12,868 bases of DNA from NCBI GenBank assembly GCA_904393855.1, contig CAJFNE010000035.1, positions 1-12,868 of the forward strand, in the 5' to 3' direction. Position 1 is the stretch's first letter; the number at the start of each line of letters is the position of its first letter. The translations under genes and the position numbers were made by a program. The notes beneath the pieces were generated by a model. It was not told the DNA's origin. It was given only the letters and a program-made list of their open reading frames with translations, and ran no database searches. Of the stretch, positions 5,166 through 11,614 are shown piece after piece. This stretch comes from an uncultured Oscillibacter sp. (GTDB lineage Bacteria; Bacillota; Clostridia; Oscillospirales; Oscillospiraceae).

Positions 5166-5533
5166 CGGACTGGCTGCTGCCCTTCCTCTGCGGTCTGGGG
5201 GCCAGCGTGATCTCCGCCTGGGGCGTGGGCGGTGGAACGCTGCTGCTGCTGGTGATGACGCTGTTCCTGGATGTGGACCAGCGGACCGCCCAGGGGATCA
5301 ACCTGCTCTTCTTCCTGCCCACCGCCCTCAGCGCCCTGCTCTGCCATGCCCGGGGCGGCTATCTGGACAAGCCCACCCTGAAAGCCGCCATCCCCTGGGC
5401 GGTGGCCGCCGCCCTGACCGGGGCCTGGATCGCCACGAACCTGGACGTGGAGGTGCTCCGCAAGCCCTTCGGCATTTATCTGCTGCTCTCCGGCGTCTCC
5501 CTGCTCTGGCCGGACAGCAAGAAGCGGACGTGA
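5162..5533 (+). CDS. Half-size TauE/SafE-family permease subunit, second half
   Basis: A 123-residue membrane protein with about four helices (6-32, 46-62, 75-93, 101-116). It matches its upstream neighbour in layout: GVGGGTLLLL (21-30), LDVDQRTAQGINLLF (36-50), KAAIPWAVAAALTGAWI (74-90) and LRKPFGIYLLLSG (99-111). The start is GTG 5162, overlapping the previous stop TGA by three bases; the frame has no ATG in a sensible place, and a G-rich stretch (5144-5150) can serve as ribosome site. The two proteins probably form a heterodimer equal to one full transporter. The last codons lie in the terminator stem. Confidence 0.8.
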   Translation: MTDWLLPFLCGLGASVISAWGVGGGTLLLLVMTLFLDVDQRTAQGINLLFFLPTALSALLCHARGGYLDKPTLKAAIPWAVAAALTGAWIATNLDVEVLRKPFGIYLLLSGVSLLWPDSKKRT

Positions 5534-5555
5534 TGCGTCTCACGTCCGCCTTTTT
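5524..5555 (+). terminator. Terminator of the permease pair
   Basis: GCGGACGTGA (5524-5533) pairs perfectly with TCACGTCCGC (5540-5549) around TGCGTC, followed by CTTTTT. The first arm contains the last two sense codons and the stop codon of the second permease gene. Confidence 0.88.
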
Positions 5556-5633
5556 CAGCCAAACTCCTGGGACAGCCGCTCCCAGAGCCAGAACAGCACC
5601 GCCGCCCACCAGAACCCTGGGTGGCAAACGCGC

Positions 5634-5671
5634 AAAAAAACATCCATGCCCTGCGGGGCATGGATGTTTTT
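5634..5671 (-). terminator. htrA operon terminator (bidirectional shape)
   Basis: CATCCATGCCC (5641-5651) pairs with GGGCATGGATG (5656-5666), 11 perfect pairs with a four-base loop. It is flanked by seven A (5634-5640) and five T (5667-5671), so it has a T-tract on both strands. It begins three bases after the htrA stop codon. Confidence 0.88.
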
Positions 5672-5674
5672 CTC

Positions 5675-6991
5675 TTAACGCAAGCTCTCCTGCAGCTCCA
5701 GCACCACTTCCAGGCGCTCTCCGTCCCGCCAGAGGACCATGGACAATTCATCACCCACGTAACAGTGGCGGCGGACCCGCAGCAGGTCCCGGCTGGTCCG
5801 CAGTTCCTCCCCGCCGGCGGAGAGGATGTAGTCCCCCACCTGGATGCCGGCCCGGGCCGCTGCGGAACCACGGGTGACGTCGATCACCTCCAGCCCCCAC
5901 AAATCCGTCCCCAGCTGGACGCCCTCCTGGTAGACCGTGACGCCCAGCAGAGGCTCCGGCTGGGCCTCGCCCCAGGTCAGGATGTCGTTGGTGATCCGCT
6001 CCACAGAGGTGGAGGGAATGGCGAAGCCCAGGCCCTCCACATTGGAGTACTCCGAGGTCATCTTGATGACGTTGATGCCCACCACCTGGCCGTACTGGTT
6101 GATGAGCGGCCCGCCGGAGTTGCCGGAGTTCAACGCGGCGTTGGTCTGGATCAGGGTCATCACTCGGCCGTCCACCACCACGTCCCGGTCGATGGCGGAC
6201 ACCAGGCCGTCTGTCAGGGTGCCCCGCAGCTCCACGCCCAGGGGGTTGCCGATGGCGTACACGGTGTCCCCCACCGTCAGCAGGTCGGAGTCCCCAAACT
6301 CCGCGGTGGGCAGTCCCTCCGCGTCCACCTTCAAAACCGCCAGGTCATTGTCCTGGTCGCCGCCCACATACCGGGCGGTATACTGGATGCCGGTGTCCAG
6401 CACCACCACGCACTCCGAGCCGCCCTCCAGCACGTGATAATTGGTCAGAATATATCCGTCGGAGGAGAAGATGACGCCGGTGCCCACGGAGACGCCGTCT
6501 TCCAGCTGGGCCATCACCATCACCACCGCCGGGTTCACGGCCTGATAGACCTCCTGGGCGGTAAGGACCGCCCCGTGGTCCAGGCGCAGCGTCAGGGAGC
6601 CCCCCTGCCCGGAGGGCCAGGTGGGAATGGTAATCTCCCCGGAGGTCTCGTGGATCGGCTCCTCGTCGTAGTACTGCTCGAAGGGATCATCCCGAATCTC
6701 GGCGGACCGGCCCTCCAGCAGCAGGGACACGCCCGCCAGCAGCACGATACCCGCAAAGCAGGCCAGGAAGATCCAAAGGCCCCTCCTCCGCCGCTTCCGC
6801 CGGGGTGAGGCGGTCTCCTCCTGCCGCCCGCCATGCTCCGGTCCGGCCGCCGGAGTGAGACCGGAGGCGGGAGGGCGGCGGTAGGTCAACACCCGCTCCC
6901 CCGGCAGATGCCGGGAGGCGGGCCGCCGGTAGGTCTCCACGATTTCATTGGGCAGCCGGCCCTCCCGGCCAGCCTGATTGCGTTCGTCCAT
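5675..6991 (-). CDS. htrA: HtrA/DegP-family membrane-anchored serine protease
   Basis: A 438-residue protease of the envelope quality-control family. A cytoplasmic tail (1-70) ends in PRRKRRRR, followed by one membrane helix (71-92), so the protease faces outside. The trypsin-like domain has the full triad: His186 in TNYHVLEG, Asp216 in DNDLAVLK and Ser292 in LNSGNSGGPL. A PDZ domain fills about 345-435 (LLGVTVYQ, GIQVGDYILSAGG). The tail holds a repeat, TYRRPAS (20-26) and TYRRPPAS (36-43), not usual for HtrA. ATG 6989-6991 lies six bases after the kinase stop, and its ribosome site GGAGTGA overlaps that stop. Co-transcribed with the two-component system, as in CssRS-HtrA of Bacillus. Bacillus HtrA is induced by secretion stress; the same is inferred here. 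Confidence 0.93.
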   Translation of the reverse strand: MDERNQAGREGRLPNEIVETYRRPASRHLPGERVLTYRRPPASGLTPAAGPEHGGRQEETASPRRKRRRRGLWIFLACFAGIVLLAGVSLLLEGRSAEIRDDPFEQYYDEEPIHETSGEITIPTWPSGQGGSLTLRLDHGAVLTAQEVYQAVNPAVVMVMAQLEDGVSVGTGVIFSSDGYILTNYHVLEGGSECVVVLDTGIQYTARYVGGDQDNDLAVLKVDAEGLPTAEFGDSDLLTVGDTVYAIGNPLGVELRGTLTDGLVSAIDRDVVVDGRVMTLIQTNAALNSGNSGGPLINQYGQVVGINVIKMTSEYSNVEGLGFAIPSTSVERITNDILTWGEAQPEPLLGVTVYQEGVQLGTDLWGLEVIDVTRGSAAARAGIQVGDYILSAGGEELRTSRDLLRVRRHCYVGDELSMVLWRDGERLEVVLELQESLR

Positions 6992-6997
6992 GCGGTC

Positions 6998-8452
6998 TCA
7001 CTCCAGAGTCAGGGAGAAGGAGAACGTGGTCACTCCGTCCTCGCTGGTCACGTTGATCTTTTCCTTGTGCTGTTCCAGGATCGTCTTGACGATGTAGAGT
7101 CCCAGGCCCACGCCGTCCTTGTCCTCACTGCGGGACTTGTCGCTCTTGTGGAACCGCTCGAACAGCAGCGGCAGTTCCTCCGCGGGGATGGTGTCCCCGA
7201 TGTTGCGCACCGTCACCCGGGCCTTGCCGTCCCGTGCAGCGACGCCCAGATAGAGGGTCGTGCCCTCCCGGGCGAATTTGGCGGCGTTGTCCAGCAGGTT
7301 GTAGATCACCTGGGTGATCATGTCGTTGTCCCCCAGCACCAGGATCGGCTCGTCGGGGATGTCGGCATCCACGTCCAGATGCCGGTCGTTGATCTTCTGC
7401 TCCATGGAGATCAGCACCCGGCGCATGCTCTCGCAGAGGTCGAAGTGGTTGCCGTTCCGCAGAGGGTCCATGGTCTGCAGCTGACTGACGTCCAGCATCC
7501 GGCGGACCATGCGGCTCAGCCGCCGGCTCTCGTCGGAGATGATCTGCAGGTACTTCCGCTCGTTCTCCGGGGGGATGGTGCCGTCCAGGATGCCGTCCGT
7601 ATAGCCGGCGATGGTGGTCATGGGAGTCTTCAGCTCGTGGGAGATGTTGGCGATGAACTCCCGCCGCTGCCGCTCCGTCTGCTGTAAGCTCTCGGCCATG
7701 TTGTTAAAGGAGGCCGCCAGCTCCCCCACCTCGTCGTTGCGGCCGTAGTCCTTCATGCGCACGTCAAAGTCGCCCTCGGCGTAGCGCCGGGTGGCCTGGG
7801 CCATCTCCCGGATGGGCTTCACCTGCCGCATGGCGGTGATGGAGGCCGCCATGAAAGCGATCATCAGGGACACCAGCGCCGTCATGAAGAACAGGCCCAC
7901 AAAGCCCTGCCACATGGTGTCCAGGGAGGTCATGGTGGCCACGGCAAACACCTCGCCCACGATCTCCCGGGTCTCCGAGTTCACGGCGGGCACGCCCACC
8001 ACGAACCGCCTCTGCTCATAGAGGCCGTCCAGATCGTCCCGCCGGGAGGAGGAGCCCTCCTCCATGACGCTGCGGGTCATGTCCTCCGGCATGGTCAGCA
8101 CCATGCCGTCCAGACTCTCATCCGTGGCCAGCAGCACGTGGCCTTCCACGTCGCAGATCAGGAAATCCACATCCGACACCATGGCCGCGAAGGAGGCCAG
8201 CTGCTGGAAATCCGGGTCGCTGCGCAGCTCCTCCATGGAGAGGTAGCGGCCGCTCTCCAGATAGCTGACCGACAGCTGGCTCACCACCCGGGCCTGACTC
8301 AAAATCTCGTCGCTGCGCTGCCGCCCGGCGTAGTTGTAGCTCAGGGTAAAGAACGAGGCGCCCAGCAGGAACAGGGTCAGCATCACGGTGCCCGCTGTGA
8401 CGAACAGCTGCCGCCAGTATAGTCCCTGAAACCGTCCCTTAAGCTTTTTCAT
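6998..8452 (-). CDS. Two-component sensor histidine kinase (HAMP, HisKA, HATPase)
   Basis: A 484-residue membrane kinase. Helix 1 is at about 16-38 (LFVTAGTVMLTLFLLGASFF), an extracytoplasmic sensor domain spans 40-180, helix 2 is 183-205, HAMP 206-258, HisKA contains FIANISHELKTPM with phospho-acceptor His272, and the ATPase domain has the N box NLLDNAAKF (385-393), FERFHKSDKS (431-440) and G box DGVGLGLYIVK (446-456). The open frame extends to a TTG at 8488, but ATG 8450-8452 is preferred: the longer form would add a mostly basic stretch read from the regulator's own codons and start on a weak TTG. The chosen start overlaps the regulator by 14 nt, typical of coupled pairs. The sensor domain is of unknown ligand. 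Confidence 0.92.
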   Translation of the reverse strand: MKKLKGRFQGLYWRQLFVTAGTVMLTLFLLGASFFTLSYNYAGRQRSDEILSQARVVSQLSVSYLESGRYLSMEELRSDPDFQQLASFAAMVSDVDFLICDVEGHVLLATDESLDGMVLTMPEDMTRSVMEEGSSSRRDDLDGLYEQRRFVVGVPAVNSETREIVGEVFAVATMTSLDTMWQGFVGLFFMTALVSLMIAFMAASITAMRQVKPIREMAQATRRYAEGDFDVRMKDYGRNDEVGELAASFNNMAESLQQTERQRREFIANISHELKTPMTTIAGYTDGILDGTIPPENERKYLQIISDESRRLSRMVRRMLDVSQLQTMDPLRNGNHFDLCESMRRVLISMEQKINDRHLDVDADIPDEPILVLGDNDMITQVIYNLLDNAAKFAREGTTLYLGVAARDGKARVTVRNIGDTIPAEELPLLFERFHKSDKSRSEDKDGVGLGLYIVKTILEQHKEKINVTSEDGVTTFSFSLTLE

Positions 8453-9155
8453 CCTTCGTCTTTTCCGCCGGTACGCCGACTGTTTCAAATTTATATCCCA
8501 CGCCCCAGACCGTCTTCAGCGCCCACTGGTCCGAGACGTTCTCGATCTTCTCCCGCAGGCGCTTGATATGCACGTCCACGGTCCGGCTGTCACCGAAGTA
8601 GTCGAAGCCCCACACCTCGTCCAGCAGCTGGTTGCGGGTGTAGACCCGGTTGGGGGTGGCCGCCAGATGGTACAGCAGCTCCAGCTCCTTGGGCGGCGTG
8701 TCCACCTTCTTCCCGTCCACGATCAGCTCGTAGGAGTCCAGGTCGATGATCAGCTTGTCAAACACCAGGCGCTTGCTGGTGTCATTGGGGATCTCCGTCC
8801 GGCGCAGCACGGCGTTGATGCGGGCGATGAGCTCCTTCATCTCGAAAGGCTTGATCACATAGTCGTCGGCGCCCATCTCCAGTCCTTGAATCCGGTCAAA
8901 GACCTCGCCCTTGGCCGTCAGCATGATAATGGGGACCTTGCTGGTCTCTCGAATCTTGGCGCACACCGCCCAGCCGTCCATCACCGGCAGCATGATATCC
9001 AGCAGGATCAGATCCGGCACCTGCTTTTGGAACTCCTCGATGGCCTTCCCGCCGTCGCCGGCAATCCGGACGTCAAACCCCTCCTTCACCAGGTACATCT
9101 GAATCAGATCGGAGATGTTGCGGTCGTCCTCGACCACCAGAATATCACGGCCCAT
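8439..9155 (-). CDS. OmpR/PhoB-family response regulator
   Basis: A 238-residue regulator. The receiver domain (1-120) has the acidic pair in VVEDDRN (Asp10, Asp11), phospho-acceptor Asp53 in LLDIMLP, Thr80 in IIMLTAK and Lys102 in VIKPFEM. The winged-helix DNA-binding domain follows (about 130-230), with the OmpR signature RNQLLDEVWG, DSRTVDVHIKRLREK and TVWGVGYKFE. GGGGAGGG lies six bases before ATG 9153-9155. The C-terminus runs into the kinase start. It probably controls its own operon and htrA. Sequence resembles CssR/WalR/PhoP types equally, so no gene name is given. Confidence 0.93.
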   Translation of the reverse strand: MGRDILVVEDDRNISDLIQMYLVKEGFDVRIAGDGGKAIEEFQKQVPDLILLDIMLPVMDGWAVCAKIRETSKVPIIMLTAKGEVFDRIQGLEMGADDYVIKPFEMKELIARINAVLRRTEIPNDTSKRLVFDKLIIDLDSYELIVDGKKVDTPPKELELLYHLAATPNRVYTRNQLLDEVWGFDYFGDSRTVDVHIKRLREKIENVSDQWALKTVWGVGYKFETVGVPAEKTKDEKA

Positions 9156-9190
9156 AGTGTCCCTCCCCAGTATTGTATCTTTCTTCCTGT

Positions 9191-9222
9191 ATTATACCCG
9201 CATCCATCCAGCGGGTGTTGAA
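9191..9222 (-). promoter_or_regulatory. Candidate promoter of the regulator-kinase-htrA operon with a dyad in its spacer
   Basis: Minus strand TATAAT (9191-9196) is a perfect -10, but at 17 bp there is no -35; the nearest likeness is TTCAAC (9217-9222) with 20-bp spacing. The spacer is filled by an inverted repeat ACCCGC-N9-GCGGGT (9196-9216). A poor, overspaced -35 with a dyad fits an activator-dependent promoter, but this is inference. Confidence 0.5.
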
Positions 9223-9236
9223 TATTCTGTAAATCC

Positions 9237-10379
9237 TCAGGCGGTCTCCGTCCAGGCAACACACTGGCCGTCGGCCTCCGCCGCCGCGGAGAGAAACGCC
9301 TGCAGACCCAACCCGCTGGCGCCGCTGCCCAGCCAGACCGTCACATCTCCCCGCCGGGCGGATACCCCCTGCAGCAAGGAGGCGGCGCTGGAACTGCCGC
9401 GCAGCTCATATCCACTCCGATCCAAATCCGCCTCCAGGCAGCGGTAGCCTGCCGCCTGGGCCTCCCGAAGGCTCTCCGCCGTGCTGTTCTGCACGAAGCA
9501 CAGCCGCGTCTTGCCGCAGGTAGCCAGCTCCAGGGCGGCGTTGCCCGCCGCCAGCTGCTCCGCCACGCTCCGCTCCGTGTCCGACGCGTCCACCAGGATG
9601 GCGATGCTCTGCCCCCCGGCGGCCATGCGCCGCAGCAGGTCGCCCTGCTCCTCCAGGAACTCCACCGTGCAGAAGAACGCCGCCTGGGCGTCGTAGCGGT
9701 CCAGGACGTCCAGCAGCGCCGCCGTGTCCTCTCCCGCCTCCAGGCACAGGTAGATGCGTTTTCCATCCACCTCCACGCCGGGAGACGGCTCCGGCGTCAC
9801 CACAGTGGTCTCCTCCTGCTCCCGCTGCTCCCGCAGATAGTCCGCGTACCGGCTGGCCATGGTGAAAGAGGCCGCATTGGCAAACATCTCCGGCGTCAGA
9901 CCGTAGCCCGGCCGGCGGAGCCACGCCAGGTCCCCCTGCACCACCTGGCCGTCCACGGTGATGCGGACATCCGTCACGGAGTACTGCAGGCCGAAGAACT
10001 GCGCCACCAGACCGGCGGGCACATAGGTCTCCCCGTTCCGCCGCACGGCGCCGGGCGTGTAGATATTGCCGTCCGTGTCATGGGCCGTGCTGCTGCCGTA
10101 TTCAAACCACAGGGACCGCCCGCTGGTATACAGGATCACCTGGTCGCTGTTGGCAATCCGGCCAATGTTCAGTGTGTCCCGCACCGAACCGGTGAAGATG
10201 GAACTGGCAATGTACAGGTATCCATCCTGCCAGAAAGGCATGGTGCTGTCGGACATGGGCAGGATGCTCTCGCCCGCCGCCATGAAGCAGATGTATCCGG
10301 ACGCCGCCTGGGCCGGCGGCGGGGCCATCTGCACCATCAGCAGCAGGCAGCACAGCGCCGCCGCCAGTTTCTTTCTCAT
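9237..10379 (-). CDS. Secreted NodB-fold (polysaccharide deacetylase-like) protein lacking catalytic motifs
   Basis: A 380-residue exported protein. The start is ATG 10377-10379, with GGAGG eight bases before it; longer forms of the frame would run across the promoter. A signal peptide (1-25, MRKKLAAALCCLLLMVQM..., cleavage after AQA) is followed by a copper-amine-oxidase-N-like domain (about 30-150, TYVPAGLVAQFFGLQYSV), a linker rich in Glu/Pro (185-205) and a C-terminal NodB-like domain (208-380). The last follows the deacetylase fold, but the usual TFDDG is CLEAGED (212-218), the H-x3-H metal pair is ILVDAS (261-266), and RPPYG is LCFVQN. So metal binding and hydrolysis are probably lost and it may bind glycan without cleaving it. 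It lies between spoIID and the two-component genes. The NodB assignment rests on pattern only. Confidence 0.68.
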   Translation of the reverse strand: MRKKLAAALCCLLLMVQMAPPPAQAASGYICFMAAGESILPMSDSTMPFWQDGYLYIASSIFTGSVRDTLNIGRIANSDQVILYTSGRSLWFEYGSSTAHDTDGNIYTPGAVRRNGETYVPAGLVAQFFGLQYSVTDVRITVDGQVVQGDLAWLRRPGYGLTPEMFANAASFTMASRYADYLREQREQEETTVVTPEPSPGVEVDGKRIYLCLEAGEDTAALLDVLDRYDAQAAFFCTVEFLEEQGDLLRRMAAGGQSIAILVDASDTERSVAEQLAAGNAALELATCGKTRLCFVQNSTAESLREAQAAGYRCLEADLDRSGYELRGSSSAASLLQGVSARRGDVTVWLGSGASGLGLQAFLSAAAEADGQCVAWTETA

Positions 10380-10427
10380 TCCGCCGCCTCCTCTCCGGTG
10401 CAAATCGGTCGTGCAATGTAGTATGAT

Positions 10428-10456
10428 ATTGTACCACAGACCCACGAAATTTGTAA
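10428..10456 (-). promoter_or_regulatory. Sigma-A promoter for the NodB-like gene
   Basis: Minus strand TTACAA (10451-10456), a 17-bp spacer, TACAAT (10428-10433). The -35 is four bases past the spoIID stop, so the gene can be read independently of spoIID. Confidence 0.65.
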
Positions 10457-10460
10457 AGCG

Positions 10461-11480
10461 TCACCCGGGCAGATAGGACTCCACAGAGACGCCGGTGTAG
10501 TAGTGGGTCAGGATCTCCACATAGTCCGCCCCGTCCGCCGCCATCTGGTTGGCGCCGTACTGGCTCAGACCCACACCGTGGCCGAAGCCGGTGACAAAGA
10601 ACACCAGCTTCCCGTCCTGGACCTCCCACTCAAAGCAGGCGGAGCGGAGGCCCAGGATGCTCCGCAGCTGACTGCCCTTCACCGTGACGCCGCCCACGGT
10701 CACAGTGCTGACGCTGCCGGCGTCGTCCACCACGGCGTCCCGCAGCCAGCCGCTGATATCCCCGGAGAGGTCCGCCTCGGGATAGGCTGTCGTGAAAGCC
10801 TCCCGGAACTCCTCCGCCGTGAACTCCACCCGGCTGTAGTAGTTGGGGATGGAATCCCCCGCCTCCGGGGACTCCACCGCCTGGAGATAGGGCAGGTCGC
10901 TCTGCCAAACCTCCCCCGCCCGCCGGGTCAGCCCCGCGGAGGAGGAGTGGAACACCGCCAGGATGGGCTGTCCGTCATACAGGATGGCCTGTCCATCGGT
11001 GCCGGAGACCGCCTCCTCGATCTTCTGCTCGTAGGCGTCGGCGTTCTCCCCCCAGTTGTTCCGGGCGTTCTCCTCGGAGATGTAGGCCTGGCAGCAGGTG
11101 GAGTCCGTGCAGATGTCGGCGGTGTCGCCGTGGTTCCCGCCGGACTGGATCTTATAGAGGGTGTAGGTCCGGGCCGCCACCGCCTGGGCCTTCAGGGCCT
11201 CCATCTCAAAGGACGCGGGCATCTCGGCCCGCACCACCCCCACCAGATAGGTGCCCAGGTCCATTTCCTCCACCTGATCCCCATTCAGCACTTTCAGGAC
11301 GGTCTGGGCGTCCAGCTCTCCGCTGACGAACGGCTCCCGTTCCGTGCTGGTGTCCGCGCCGTCCTTGCTGAACAGCTCGGTCTGAAAGGGACCCATCACC
11401 GCCAGCGGCAGCAGAAACAGCGCCGCCAGCAGCAGCGCCGACACCGCGACGCTCTGCCGGATGGTATTTTTTCGTCTCAT
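10461..11480 (-). CDS. spoIID: SpoIID/LytB-domain peptidoglycan lytic transglycosylase
   Basis: A 339-residue protein with a membrane anchor (about 10-30). The SpoIID domain includes LGTYLVGVVRAEMPASF (75-91) with the catalytic glutamate Glu86, MEALKAQAVAARTYTLY (93-109), the cysteine loop DICTDSTCCQAY (122-133), FHSSSAG (177-183) and GFGHGVGLSQYGA (298-310). SpoIID cleaves denuded glycan strands from stem-peptide-free peptidoglycan during forespore engulfment, together with SpoIIP and SpoIIM. The start is ATG 11478-11480 with AGGAGG seven bases before it; the frame is open further upstream, without a ribosome site. A sigma-E-like promoter is at 11512-11540. No spoIIP, spoIIQ or murA is adjacent, so it could instead be a paralogue working with the neighbouring envelope-stress genes. 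Confidence 0.88.
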   Translation of the reverse strand: MRRKNTIRQSVAVSALLLAALFLLPLAVMGPFQTELFSKDGADTSTEREPFVSGELDAQTVLKVLNGDQVEEMDLGTYLVGVVRAEMPASFEMEALKAQAVAARTYTLYKIQSGGNHGDTADICTDSTCCQAYISEENARNNWGENADAYEQKIEEAVSGTDGQAILYDGQPILAVFHSSSAGLTRRAGEVWQSDLPYLQAVESPEAGDSIPNYYSRVEFTAEEFREAFTTAYPEADLSGDISGWLRDAVVDDAGSVSTVTVGGVTVKGSQLRSILGLRSACFEWEVQDGKLVFFVTGFGHGVGLSQYGANQMAADGADYVEILTHYYTGVSVESYLPG

Positions 11481-11511
11481 AGGGCTTCCTCCTCTTTTGT
11501 TCCGTTCCCTA

Positions 11512-11540
11512 TCCATATGCGCGCGCTTCCCGGAACATGA
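11512..11540 (-). promoter_or_regulatory. Possible sigma-E (sporulation, mother-cell) promoter for spoIID
   Basis: Minus strand TCATGTT (11534-11540), exactly 14 bp, then CATATGGA (11512-11519). The sigma-E consensus is KMATATT, 14 bp, CATACA-T: six of seven match at -35 and the first four at -10. Transcription would begin about 25 nt before the spoIID ATG. spoIID of Bacillus is sigma-E dependent, which adds weight, but the -10 match is incomplete. Confidence 0.42.
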
Positions 11541-11548
11541 GGCCGGCA

Positions 11549-11577
11549 TGGACAACTTCCTATTTCTGTGATATACT
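11549..11577 (+). promoter_or_regulatory. Sigma-A promoter (extended -10) for the membrane protein gene
   Basis: TGGACA (11549-11554), 17-bp spacer, TATACT (11572-11577) with TGA directly before it (extended -10). Divergent from the spoIID promoter, with eight bases between the two -35 elements. Confidence 0.68.
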
Positions 11578-11614
11578 GGCAGACGAAATCTCTGCCTGAA
11601 AGGATTCCTCTCCT

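Noticed and set aside
5621..6808. 395-codon plus-strand frame opposite htrA
   Set aside because: Antisense shadow of htrA: His/Gly/Val-rich, starts inside a terminator stem, has no family likeness.
8453..8488. Longer start of the histidine kinase (12 extra residues)
   Set aside because: It would use a TTG codon with no ribosome site, lying within the regulator's coding sequence. ATG 8450-8452 gives a standard short overlap.
10380..10445. Longer start of the NodB-like protein (22 extra residues)
   Set aside because: The extra codons cross the predicted -10 and the ribosome site, and would put a non-signal segment before a classical signal peptide.
10503..11540. 345-codon plus-strand frame opposite spoIID
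   Set aside because: Antisense shadow frame; the spoIID motifs on the other strand are unmistakable.
11481..11555. Longer start of SpoIID (25 extra residues)
   Set aside because: No ribosome site for it, and the region holds promoter elements; ATG 11480 has AGGAGG at good distance.
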